Assembly (NCBI GenBank): GCA_030045935.1
Contig: JASIEN010000342.1
Coordinates: forward strand, 1 to 7,047
From: Candidatus Sulfotelmatobacter sp.
Lineage (GTDB): Bacteria; Acidobacteriota; Terriglobia; Terriglobales; Acidobacteriaceae
DNA length: 7,047 bases
Reading direction: 5' to 3'
Positions 1 through 6,416 of the stretch are shown here, piece by piece. The position numbers were made by a program, and so were the translations under genes. Every line of letters begins with the position of its first letter. The first letter of the stretch is position 1. Under the pieces are notes generated by a model. That model did not search any database. It saw nothing but the letters and a program-made list of their open reading frames with translations, and was not told the origin of the DNA.

Positions 1-1125
1 GCATCGCTGGAGCCGGCTGTCGAACGGGCGAACCAGTCGCTGGCCGAATTTCAGCGCATGCGTATGTGGGTGCAATGGCCCGATGAAGATTTTCCACGGA
101 CTGGCACGCAGAAGCCCCGGCGAAATCTGATCCGCGACTTTGCCGATCAGCGGATTTCACATACGGGAGCGCAATCCACAAGGAAAAAACCAGCGGATAG
201 CAGTTCAGTGGCTGAATTAATAAGCCGAATAACAGGAAAAAGTCCCTCGAGCGTTCAAAGCGGGCTCAATTCCGATACCCAATCGGACCTCGGCCTCAGT
301 TCGCTTGACCGCGTGGAGCTGTTAAGCGCGTTGGAAGATCGTTACCAGGTCGATCTCAGCGAAACTCGTTTCACTGCCGCGCGCACGGTTGGCGATATCG
401 AGCGCATGCTGCGCGGCCAAAACATGCAGCAGGCGGGTTATCACTATCCGGCGTGGGTGTTGCGTTGGCCGGTGACTTGGGTGCGATGGGTCGCACACTA
501 TTTGCTGATGCGCCCTGCCGTGCTCGTTCTAGGCTGGCCTCGGATTGAAGGCCGTGAAAACCTGCGTGAATACCCCGGCCCACTGCTGGTGGTTTGCAAT
601 CATATTGACGATATTGATGTGGGATTTGTTCAAACCGCGCTGACGGCACGCTTGCGCAATCGGCTGGCCACAGCGACTGGGGGCGAGGCCCTCGAGGCCC
701 TGCGCTCTCCGGCAGATAGCCGCGGCTTCTTCGGCAAAATCTACGATCGGCTGCAGTGGGTTCTCGGTGTCTCGCTTCTAAATCTTTTTCCTCTACCGCG
801 TGAAGCAGGCTTCCGCCAGAGTTTTGCCTACGCCGGCGAGGCGGTCGATCGGGGATACAGCATTCTCGTTTTTCCCGAGGGCCATCACACAACCGACGGC
901 AAACTGCGGCCATTTCGCGCTGGCATTGGATTGCTGGTCAACAATCTCAACATCCCAGTTGTGCCCATGCGCATCGTCGGATTATTTGAACTCAAACAGG
1001 CGGGCAAGAAGTTCGCTGCGCCACATGCCATAAGCGTTAGCATCGGCAAGCCCGTAACTTTTCCGCCCGGCGCGCCACCGGAACAGATTGCGAGTAAACT
1101 GCAAAGGCTCGTGGAAGCACTGTGA
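1..1125 (+). CDS. Fusion protein: acyl ligase C-terminus, acyl carrier domain, PlsC-type acyltransferase (5' end outside window)
   Basis: The frame is open to base 1, upstream of the first ATG at 58, so the visible 374 residues are the C-terminal part of a longer protein. Residues 1-45 resemble the end of an AMP-forming acyl-CoA/acyl-ACP synthetase. The stretch FPRTGTQK has the form of motif A10, and its Lys (bases 112-114) would be the adenylation lysine. Residues about 70-135 form an acyl carrier domain; in DLGLSSLDRVEL the second Ser (bases 301-303) is the expected phosphopantetheine site. Residues about 146-374 are a PlsC/LPLAT domain: a hydrophobic stretch (146-178), the HX4D box HIDDID (601-618), FPEG (871-882) and VPMRIVG (961-981). 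Inferred role: activate a fatty acid, load it on the built-in carrier and transfer it to a lysophospholipid at the inner membrane. E. coli Aas has ligase and acyltransferase in the opposite order and no ACP domain. The domain calls are firm; the substrate is not known. Confidence 0.9.
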   Translation, partial: ASLEPAVERANQSLAEFQRMRMWVQWPDEDFPRTGTQKPRRNLIRDFADQRISHTGAQSTRKKPADSSSVAELISRITGKSPSSVQSGLNSDTQSDLGLSSLDRVELLSALEDRYQVDLSETRFTAARTVGDIERMLRGQNMQQAGYHYPAWVLRWPVTWVRWVAHYLLMRPAVLVLGWPRIEGRENLREYPGPLLVVCNHIDDIDVGFVQTALTARLRNRLATATGGEALEALRSPADSRGFFGKIYDRLQWVLGVSLLNLFPLPREAGFRQSFAYAGEAVDRGYSILVFPEGHHTTDGKLRPFRAGIGLLVNNLNIPVVPMRIVGLFELKQAGKKFAAPHAISVSIGKPVTFPPGAPPEQIASKLQRLVEAL

Positions 1126-1152
1126 CGCGACAAGCAGAATCGGCGTGACAAC

Positions 1153-1190
1153 AGGGCTGATTGCCCTTTCAATCACGGCAACAGATTGCC
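1153..1190. terminator. Two small hairpins in a convergent gap, possible weak terminator
   Basis: The 71-bp gap between two convergent genes holds AGGGC-TGATT-GCCCT (1153-1167), followed by TTTC on the plus strand, and GGCAA-CAGA-TTGCC (1177-1190). Each stem is only 5 bp and there is no long T run, so this is at best a weak terminator. TTGCC at 1161-1165 can also pair with GGCAA at 1177-1181, so the two hairpins compete with a third fold. The location supports a role in ending transcription; the weak structure argues against certainty. Confidence 0.3.
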
Positions 1191-1196
1191 TCAGCT

Positions 1197-4100
1197 TTAT
1201 TCCTCGTCCATTCCGGTTTCGTCTGTTTGGAAACCACTTACGACTTTCAACTGCGGCAGTTTTGCCCCTTGCAGGGCGTTGTTGAGAACGGGAAGATCGG
1301 TGGTCCTGAGTGTTTTCCAACGACGCATGACATCGGCAAAGTCGCGATCGAGAATCGCGGCTGCCAGCGCTTGCGCTACTGTTGGTTCTGCATCAGCCTG
1401 CCATATCTGACCATAAACTGTGGCGACCTGGCCATTCACTCCAGTCAGGTTGACTTCACCGGAAGGGGACGCCAAAAACCCGCCGGCGGCGCCTAGCAAC
1501 CCATTTAGTTTTTTCTGGAAAGATTCAACTGAATCATGCAACGCGCCTTGGGTCTGCTGCAGAAGTTTCTGTAAGGGCTCTTTGAGTGACTCCGCCTGCT
1601 GGGCCGCCTTCGAGGTCTCGGTCAACAAAAAAGACAATCGCATTTCTTGTTGAAATTTCTTTCCGAGCGCTGCTTCTGAAATGTGCACCCGCGGATCCAT
1701 CTTCACCGTGAATGTTGCTGTTTGAGCTTTGCCGTTCACTGTAAGCCGCGCGGTATAGGAACCGGGCAGCGCTGTCGGGCCGAGCGGGTAGCGGGGTGTG
1801 TCTCCGGGAACCGCTGAGATCGGGTATTCATGCCGCGTCGCACTCGGCGCAGGATAGTGCAGGTCCCACACCCAGCGGTGCATGCCTTGTTCGGCCGACA
1901 GTGCTCGGAACGGCTTGATCCAGTAAAGTGGAATCAGCTGCTTTCTTAACTCTGCATCAGTGACTTCGGGCTTATCGTCGCTGGAGTATTTGCGCACCAG
2001 CTTGCCGTGTGAATCGAGGATTTCGAGCGCGACCGTCGTGGATGCGGCGTTTGGCAAATAGTAATCAATGATTGCACCATCAGGCGGATTCTCAGCCATC
2101 GGCTCGTCTGGCGGCAAAGGTGTATCTGTGTTGGTATCGCGCTGAACGCGGTAGGCGGGCGCCGGAGTAAAGAGATGCGCTTGCGAATTCGAAAGTGTCG
2201 CTAGCTCCCGCAGCGGCTCAATGTCATCCAGGATCCAGAATCCGCGCCCATGGGTGCCCACGATCAGATCGTTTTCGTGGATCCACAAATCGCGCATGGA
2301 AGTGTGCGGCAAATTCAGTTGCAGCGACTGCCAGTGATCGCCATCATCGAACGACACCCACACCGCATTCTCTGTACCGGCGAAAAGCAATCCCTTTTGC
2401 TCAGGATCTTCGCGAACCGTATCGACGGGCCCGACATCGGGCAAGCCTGCCGTGATCAGCTTCCAATTCTTTCCGCCATCGTGCGTGCGGTAGATATAGG
2501 GACGCTCGTCGTTGATACGAAATCTGCTGACGGATGCATAGGCAGTGTCGTCATCAAAATGCGAGGCGCTGATTTGCGTGACTTTGCTCCAGTCGGTAAG
2601 TTCGGGAGGAGTGACTTGTTTCCACTGCTTGCCGCCATCGCGAGTCAGCCAGATCAGGCCGTCATCAGTGCCAGCCCAAAGGGTGTTGATGTTCTTGAAT
2701 GAAGGCGCGAGAGCATAAATCACCCCTCGCTTCTTGTCAGCGTCTTTAGGAGCCAGCTTCCCAACGCTTTCGGGAATCCCAGGAGTTTCTCGCGTGAGGT
2801 CACCGCTGATTGTCTGCCAGGAGTTTCCGCCGTCCGTGGTTTTGAACAAAACATTGGCGGCAAAATAAAGCGTGTGTGGGTCGATTGGAGAAAAGATCGT
2901 GGGTTCGGTACGGTCGGTTCGGTATTTGGCATTTCGTACCGGAATGGGCGTGATGTTCTGCACTTCTCCAGTCGACCAACGGTATTTGGAGACTTCATTC
3001 CTGCCGCCACCGTAAATGACGTCTGGATCGAGGGGGTCGGGAGCAACATATCCATATTCGATCACCCCAACTGGGTGCCACTCGCGGAACGTAATCACGC
3101 CATCATTGCCGCGGCTGGAAATGCACACCGAACCGCTCTCCTGCTGTCCGCCGCAGACGCGATAAGGAAAGGTCGGCGCAGTCGAAACGTGATAAATCTG
3201 CGCTGTGGGCTGGTTGTACCAGGAACTCCAGCTGGCGCCGCCATTCACCGTAACCAACGCGCCTTGATCGCTGACCAGAAGCATCATGTTGGGATCGTTG
3301 GGATTGATCCACAAATTCTGATAATCATCACCTCCGGGCGCGCCACGAAATCCGAACCACGTTTTTCCGCCATCAGTCGACTTCATTGTTACCGTGCTGG
3401 CGCAGTAAACAATGTCAGGGTTCTTCGAATCGACACGCGGTACCGAAAGATCGCCCCCGCCAATTCGTCCCGAAGGGCGAGGATCATCGGTTGCTTTCAC
3501 CCAGCCCTCACCCGCATCATCAGAGCGGTAAACGCCGAGTCCACCCGAAGCCGTCGCGACCGTTGCGTAAAGACGCTTCGAATCGCTGGGCGCAATGGCA
3601 ACATAAATTTGTGAAAGATCATCCGGCAGCCCGGTCTTTAACTGGCGCCATGTGTTGCCGCCATCAGTCGACTTGAATAATCCGCCGCCTGTTCCATCGA
3701 CTTTGTTCCCATCCTCCCACGGGCCTTCGCGAACTTCCCACATCGAGGCATAGACCACGTCCGGATTCGAGGGATCAATCTCCACATCCGAAGCGCCCGT
3801 GCTCTCATCCTTATAAAGAACGTTCCTCCAGTTCACTCCGCCATCCGTGGAAAGAAAAAGTCCACGCTGTTGGTTAGGCCCGTAAGGATGACCGAGCACA
3901 GCCGCAAACACCTTGTTCGAATCGCGAGGACCTACAGCCACCGCCGGAATCTGAAATGCATCATCCAGCCCGAGATGGATCCATGTTTTGCCTGCATCGG
4001 TTGATCTGTACATTCCATTGCCCACGGAGAGATCAGGACGGTGCAAGCCTTCGCCGCTTCCCACATAAATAATGTTCGGATTCGACGCCGCGACAGCAAT

Positions 4101-4418
4101 AGCTCCAATCGACTGCGTAGACTGATCATCGAAGATAGGATTCCACGTGCGCCCGAAATCATCTGTCTTCCAGACTCCGCCGTTCACCTGCCCCATGTAG
4201 TACACGTTGGGTTGGCTTGGCACGCCGGCAGCGGCGCGCGTTCTCCCTCCACGGAACGGACCGATCATGCGCCAGTGCAGTTCCTGGTAAGTGTTTGGGG
4301 GAACTTGTTGCGAAGATGCCGAATCAATAAACAAAGAAGAACAAATGCACGTGAGAGAAAATACAACCGAACGGAATGTGGTCAATCGATCCCCCTGGAA
4401 CTCAAACTCAAAAAGCAT
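1197..4418 (-). CDS. Exported Asp-box (BNR/sortilin-VPS10-like) beta-propeller protein
   Basis: This 1073-residue protein starts with an export signal: a hydrophobic run at residues 18-30 and a plausible cleavage after ASS at residue 36. The mature part holds eleven Asp-box motifs of the form S/T-x-D-x-G-x-x-W, starting near residues 85, 139, 190, 250, 299, 347, 390, 527, 592, 645 and 689. The box at 390 has Asn in place of Asp. Such boxes lie on beta-propeller blades in sialidases, sortilins and photosystem II assembly-factor-like proteins. A GTHGRGFWILDD segment near 721-732 closes the propeller region. It is followed by a beta-rich part (about 780-910, with GSYTARLTVNG) and a Gln/Leu-rich helical stretch (about 925-985). 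No catalytic residues can be assigned, so an enzymatic role is not claimed; binding or scaffolding in the periplasm or outside the cell is an inference. The ATG at 4418 has no visible ribosome binding site. An in-frame TTG at 4385 (residue 12) has AGGGGG five bases upstream and gives a cleaner signal peptide. Confidence 0.9.
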   Translation of the reverse strand: MLFEFEFQGDRLTTFRSVVFSLTCICSSLFIDSASSQQVPPNTYQELHWRMIGPFRGGRTRAAAGVPSQPNVYYMGQVNGGVWKTDDFGRTWNPIFDDQSTQSIGAIAVAASNPNIIYVGSGEGLHRPDLSVGNGMYRSTDAGKTWIHLGLDDAFQIPAVAVGPRDSNKVFAAVLGHPYGPNQQRGLFLSTDGGVNWRNVLYKDESTGASDVEIDPSNPDVVYASMWEVREGPWEDGNKVDGTGGGLFKSTDGGNTWRQLKTGLPDDLSQIYVAIAPSDSKRLYATVATASGGLGVYRSDDAGEGWVKATDDPRPSGRIGGGDLSVPRVDSKNPDIVYCASTVTMKSTDGGKTWFGFRGAPGGDDYQNLWINPNDPNMMLLVSDQGALVTVNGGASWSSWYNQPTAQIYHVSTAPTFPYRVCGGQQESGSVCISSRGNDGVITFREWHPVGVIEYGYVAPDPLDPDVIYGGGRNEVSKYRWSTGEVQNITPIPVRNAKYRTDRTEPTIFSPIDPHTLYFAANVLFKTTDGGNSWQTISGDLTRETPGIPESVGKLAPKDADKKRGVIYALAPSFKNINTLWAGTDDGLIWLTRDGGKQWKQVTPPELTDWSKVTQISASHFDDDTAYASVSRFRINDERPYIYRTHDGGKNWKLITAGLPDVGPVDTVREDPEQKGLLFAGTENAVWVSFDDGDHWQSLQLNLPHTSMRDLWIHENDLIVGTHGRGFWILDDIEPLRELATLSNSQAHLFTPAPAYRVQRDTNTDTPLPPDEPMAENPPDGAIIDYYLPNAASTTVALEILDSHGKLVRKYSSDDKPEVTDAELRKQLIPLYWIKPFRALSAEQGMHRWVWDLHYPAPSATRHEYPISAVPGDTPRYPLGPTALPGSYTARLTVNGKAQTATFTVKMDPRVHISEAALGKKFQQEMRLSFLLTETSKAAQQAESLKEPLQKLLQQTQGALHDSVESFQKKLNGLLGAAGGFLASPSGEVNLTGVNGQVATVYGQIWQADAEPTVAQALAAAILDRDFADVMRRWKTLRTTDLPVLNNALQGAKLPQLKVVSGFQTDETGMDEE
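3367..3383 (-). repeat. 17-bp direct repeat encoding an Asp box, copy 1
   Basis: CCGCCATCAGTCGACTT here recurs exactly at 3658-3674. On the minus strand it encodes most of KSTDGG, the core of the Asp boxes at residues 347 and 250. The flanking DNA differs, so only the box core is identical at the nucleotide level. This fits internal blade duplication or gene conversion, although shared codon preference over six residues could also give it. Confidence 0.7.
3658..3674 (-). repeat. 17-bp direct repeat encoding an Asp box, copy 2
   Basis: This is the exact second copy of the 17-mer at 3367-3383. It lies in the Asp box at residue 250 of the same exported propeller protein. Confidence 0.7.
4391..4396 (-). 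promoter_or_regulatory. Ribosome binding site favouring an internal TTG start of the Asp-box protein
   Basis: Read on the minus strand, AGGGGG lies five bases before the TTG whose codon covers 4385-4383. The annotated ATG at 4418 is preceded by AT-rich sequence with no purine-rich site. With the TTG start the signal peptide would read MTTFRSVVFSLTC and onward, with one Arg directly before the hydrophobic core. This removes an acidic N-terminus (MLFEFEF) that would be unusual for a signal peptide. Confidence 0.5.
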
Positions 4419-4435
4419 AAACTAAAATTACTGAA

Positions 4436-4546
4436 ATGTTACGCCGCCCGCCGCAGTTTGTATCACGACTGTTGCTGCTGCTGCCCGTCTGGGCGGTTTT
4501 TGCCTCTTCGTCCGCACCGCAACAGGCCCGGATCGGCAAGGTCTAA
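4436..4546 (+). pseudogene. Short signal-peptide-like frame, possible remains of an exported protein
   Basis: An ATG at 4436 opens 36 codons that read like a complete secretion signal: MLRRPP at the start with two Arg, then a core of RLLLLLPVWAVFASS, then SAPQQ, before a TAA at 4544. No folded domain could follow in so short a product. A frame shift just past the stop would continue into PILGYISPSW (from 4549). That loosely recalls the start of trehalase-type glycosidases, but it stops after 25 codons. There is no clear ribosome binding site. The start lies only 17 bp from the ATG of the divergent Asp-box gene. It could be a decayed gene start, a genuine small membrane peptide, or chance. Confidence 0.25.
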
Positions 4547-4863
4547 AGCCAATCCTCGGCTATATTTCTCCGTCGTGGCTGCGTTCCTGGAATTGCTCGC
4601 TGCCTTGCCGCCGGAAATCAGAGAACGGCTGAATAAGGACTGAAGATAAGAACCGAAGTAGCTACGAAGGTGGGGCTATTTCTCTACTTTGTTGGCAATC
4701 CTTCTTTTGGCACGCCGCATCGCCCCAGACTGGCTCGCAACCCAGGCCCTGACTCCTTTTCCCGGATCCTGACAAGCGCGTGGTGGCCCGCTTTGCGCTT
4801 CGTCCCCGGCGGAAACAGCGGTCCCGGTTCCTCAAAACTACACAGAAATTCCTGAATTCCTGC
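4547..4863. other. Intergenic stretch without a recognisable gene
   Basis: About 320 bases lie between the short signal-like frame and the argR promoter. Frames on both strands are short and have no recognisable domain or ribosome binding site. The part from about 4700 to 4830 is GC-rich, in contrast with the AT-rich argR control region after 4890. It contains one widely spaced inverted pair, AAGCGC (4774-4779) with GCGCTT (4795-4800). I recognise no RNA gene, insertion sequence end or riboswitch here. A dispersed non-coding repeat is possible, but one copy cannot show it. Confidence 0.5.
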
Positions 4864-4892
4864 TTGACATTGCACCGCCAATTTGCAAGATT
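4864..4892 (+). promoter_or_regulatory. Promoter of the argRCB operon
   Basis: A perfect -35 box TTGACA (4864-4869) is followed after 17 bp by AAGATT (4887-4892). This -10 matches the consensus at only three of six positions, but TG at 4884-4885 gives an extended -10. Transcription would start near 4899, inside the operator, leaving an untranslated leader of under 30 bases. The -35 match and its spacing to the operator are the main support; the -10 is the weak part. Confidence 0.6.
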
Positions 4893-4893
4893 A

Positions 4894-4927
4894 GGCATAT
4901 TTATTCATATCTTTGAATAAATATGCA
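4894..4927 (+). promoter_or_regulatory. ArgR operator: two ARG boxes in a perfect inverted repeat
   Basis: GCATATTTATTCA (4895-4907) and TGAATAAATATGC (4914-4926) are exact reverse complements separated by six bases. Each arm with one more base also fits a 14-bp ARG-box core of the type TGNATWWWWATNCA. The right one, TGAATAAATATGCA (4914-4927), fits fully; the left one has one mismatch (G at 4894). Their centres are 20 bp apart, about two helical turns, as in the paired ARG boxes that bind one ArgR hexamer in other bacteria. The pair covers the likely transcription start and reaches the first base of the argR ATG, so bound repressor should block its own operon. A further half-site, TGAATAAAAC, lies at 4931-4940. 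Confidence 0.85.
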
Positions 4928-5373
4928 TGGTGAATAAAACGCTGCGGCAGAGGGCCGTTCTTGACGTTATCCGGCAAGGCTCGATTACGAGTCAGGAGGA
5001 ATTGCAACGGGCTCTGCGCAAGAGAGGGTTCAAAGTAACCCAGGCAACGCTCTCGCGCGATATTCGGGACCTTGGATTGATTAAGACGTCGGCTGGATAT
5101 GCGATCCCCCAAGGCGAGGATGCCGGAACTTTGGCGCTACCCCCTGTCAAGCGACTGGTTCGCGAATTCGTCCTCGATGCGCGGCCGGCACAGAACCTGC
5201 TGGTGGTGAAAACCATCATCGGCAGCGCGCAGCCGGTCGCCGCCGCGCTCGATGAACAGGATTGGGATGAAGTAGTGGGAACCATTGCCGGAGATGACGC
5301 AATTTTGATCGTGTGCCCCGATAAAGAGTCGGCCAAAAAGGTTGCCGAGCGAATCGAGGAGATGCTGGGTTAA
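4927..5373 (+). CDS. argR: Arginine repressor ArgR
   Basis: The product has 148 residues, close to the usual 150-156. ArgR is a hexameric transcription factor that binds ARG boxes when L-arginine is present and represses arginine synthesis genes. The N-terminal winged helix-turn-helix covers about residues 5-70; TQATLSRDIRDLG (38-50) corresponds to the recognition helix with its conserved Ser-Arg-Asp. The C-terminal domain (about 75-148) mediates oligomerisation and arginine binding, with GSAQPVAAALD (99-109) and GTIAGDDAIL (118-127), whose Asp pair is the expected arginine contact. The ATG at 4927 has no Shine-Dalgarno site because the operator occupies the space upstream; a GTG follows directly at 4930. 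It is first in the operon, shares one base with argC, and is probably autoregulated. Confidence 0.96.
   Translation: MVNKTLRQRAVLDVIRQGSITSQEELQRALRKRGFKVTQATLSRDIRDLGLIKTSAGYAIPQGEDAGTLALPPVKRLVREFVLDARPAQNLLVVKTIIGSAQPVAAALDEQDWDEVVGTIAGDDAILIVCPDKESAKKVAERIEEMLG
5356..5361 (+). promoter_or_regulatory. Ribosome binding site of argC inside the argR end
   Basis: GAGGAG lies 11 bases before the argC ATG, within the last codons of argR. The spacing is slightly long, so re-initiation at the TAATG stop-start overlap (5371-5375) probably helps. Confidence 0.55.
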
Positions 5374-6416
5374 TGGCAGCAAAGTTAAAGACCGCGGTGC
5401 TCGGGGTCAGTGGTTATTCCGGACTGGAGCTCACGCGCCTGCTCGAGCGCCATGCCCGCCTGGAGAAGCCTGTCCTCGTGCGCCGTGAAAATGGTGGCGG
5501 GGCAAGGGATTTGGCCGAAGTATTTCCCGAGTTGTTGGGAAATGGCGGCTATCCCTTGCAACCTCTGTCTTGGGGGGAACTGAAGAGCAAGGGCGTCGAA
5601 CTGCTTTTTCTGGCGACCCCGCATGAGGCTTCGCGCGCTCTGGTTCCCGAAGCAATTGCACATGGCCTGCGCGTCATCGATCTGAGTGGCGCATGGCGCC
5701 TGAAGCAGGAACAGCACCGCGAGATTTATTCCTTTCAGGACGCGGACGCCGCGACAGCTTCGGAATTAACTGAGAAGGCAGTCTACGGATTGCCGGAATT
5801 GCACGGCAACGGCGTCGCCAACGCCCAGTTGGTGGCGAATCCAGGATGCTACGCGACTTCTGTGATACTGGCGCTGGCTCCCTTGCTTAAGGCCAGTTTG
5901 GTTGATCGGGCGCGCGGAATTATTTCCGATTCGAAGTCGGGAGTTTCGGGGGCCGGCAAGACGCCCACCGCCCACACACATTTTGTCTCGATTGCTGACA
6001 ATCTTTCGGCCTATTCGTTATTTACGCACAGGCATGTCGGAGAGATTGTCGAGCAACTGGGAGTGAGCGACTCCGATCTGACCTTTACTCCGCACCTTCT
6101 GCCGATTCCTAGGGGCATTCTTTCGACCATCTATGTACGGCTGAATCGCCCGATGACTGCGGCAGAAGTCGAAACCAGCTTGCGAGACTTTTATTCGGGC
6201 AAACCCTGGGTTCGAGTATTCGCCACCCCGAAACTGCCGCAGGTGCATTACTCGCTTCACACCAATTATTGCGATCTGGGCTTCTGTCTTGCGGAGGATG
6301 GTCAGCGGCTCATCTTGATTTCATGTATCGACAATCTTCTCAAAGGCGCGGCCGGGCAGGCGGTGCAGAACATGAACCTGATGTATGGCTGGGACGAGCG
6401 GGAGGGTTTGCGTTGA
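5373..6416 (+). CDS. argC: N-acetyl-gamma-glutamyl-phosphate reductase ArgC
   Basis: This enzyme makes N-acetylglutamate semialdehyde from N-acetylglutamyl phosphate with NADPH, the third step from glutamate to arginine, in the cytoplasm. The 347-residue length is typical. The N-terminus has the dinucleotide-binding loop GVSGYSGLEL (11-20), the ArgC form of a Rossmann glycine motif. The active-site Cys is residue 159 in NPGCYATS. KSGVSGAGK (188-196) is the conserved loop that follows, and HRHVGE (219-224) holds the candidate catalytic His. The C-terminal DNLLKGAAGQA (320-330) is a family signature. The start ATG overlaps the argR stop by one base and the stop overlaps the argB start by four, so the three genes are translationally coupled and share the ArgR-controlled promoter. 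No key residue is missing. Confidence 0.97.
   Translation: MAAKLKTAVLGVSGYSGLELTRLLERHARLEKPVLVRRENGGGARDLAEVFPELLGNGGYPLQPLSWGELKSKGVELLFLATPHEASRALVPEAIAHGLRVIDLSGAWRLKQEQHREIYSFQDADAATASELTEKAVYGLPELHGNGVANAQLVANPGCYATSVILALAPLLKASLVDRARGIISDSKSGVSGAGKTPTAHTHFVSIADNLSAYSLFTHRHVGEIVEQLGVSDSDLTFTPHLLPIPRGILSTIYVRLNRPMTAAEVETSLRDFYSGKPWVRVFATPKLPQVHYSLHTNYCDLGFCLAEDGQRLILISCIDNLLKGAAGQAVQNMNLMYGWDEREGLR
6401..6406 (+). promoter_or_regulatory. Ribosome binding site deciding the argB TTG start
   Basis: GGAGGG lies six bases before TTG at 6413-6415, near-ideal Shine-Dalgarno strength and spacing. No ATG or GTG start exists nearby in this frame before the conserved KVGG motif, so this site fixes the start. 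Confidence 0.85.

Noticed and set aside
21..28. Lipobox check on the Asp-box protein signal (residues about 21-28, LTCICSS)
   Set aside because: Coordinates here are residue numbers. The positions before either Cys (SLT, TCI) do not fit the small-residue pattern of a lipobox, so a lipoprotein is not supported.
371..913. 180-codon minus-strand frame
   Set aside because: Antisense to the carrier and acyltransferase domains. Arg/Pro-rich translation typical of the opposite strand of a GC-rich gene.
2250..2702. 150-codon plus-strand frame
   Set aside because: Antisense to the Asp-box gene and without recognisable motifs; a by-product of GC-rich coding sequence.
2874..3614. 246-codon plus-strand frame
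   Set aside because: It lies wholly antisense to the Asp-box gene, whose eleven repeated motifs prove the minus frame is coding. The plus translation has no domain and no ribosome binding site.
4041..4643. 200-codon plus-strand frame spanning the Asp-box gene start and the gap
   Set aside because: Over half lies antisense to the signal peptide and first blades of the Asp-box gene. The rest has low-complexity residues (CCCCC) and no domain.
4774..4800. AAGCGC / GCGCTT inverted pair as a terminator or RNA element
   Set aside because: The stem is six pairs with a 15-base loop and no T run, which is easily expected by chance in GC-rich DNA.
4662..4898. Minus-strand frames of 78 and 65 codons in the gap before argR
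   Set aside because: No ribosome binding site or known domain. The 78-codon frame overlaps the argR promoter and the first bases of its operator. Composition alone explains them.
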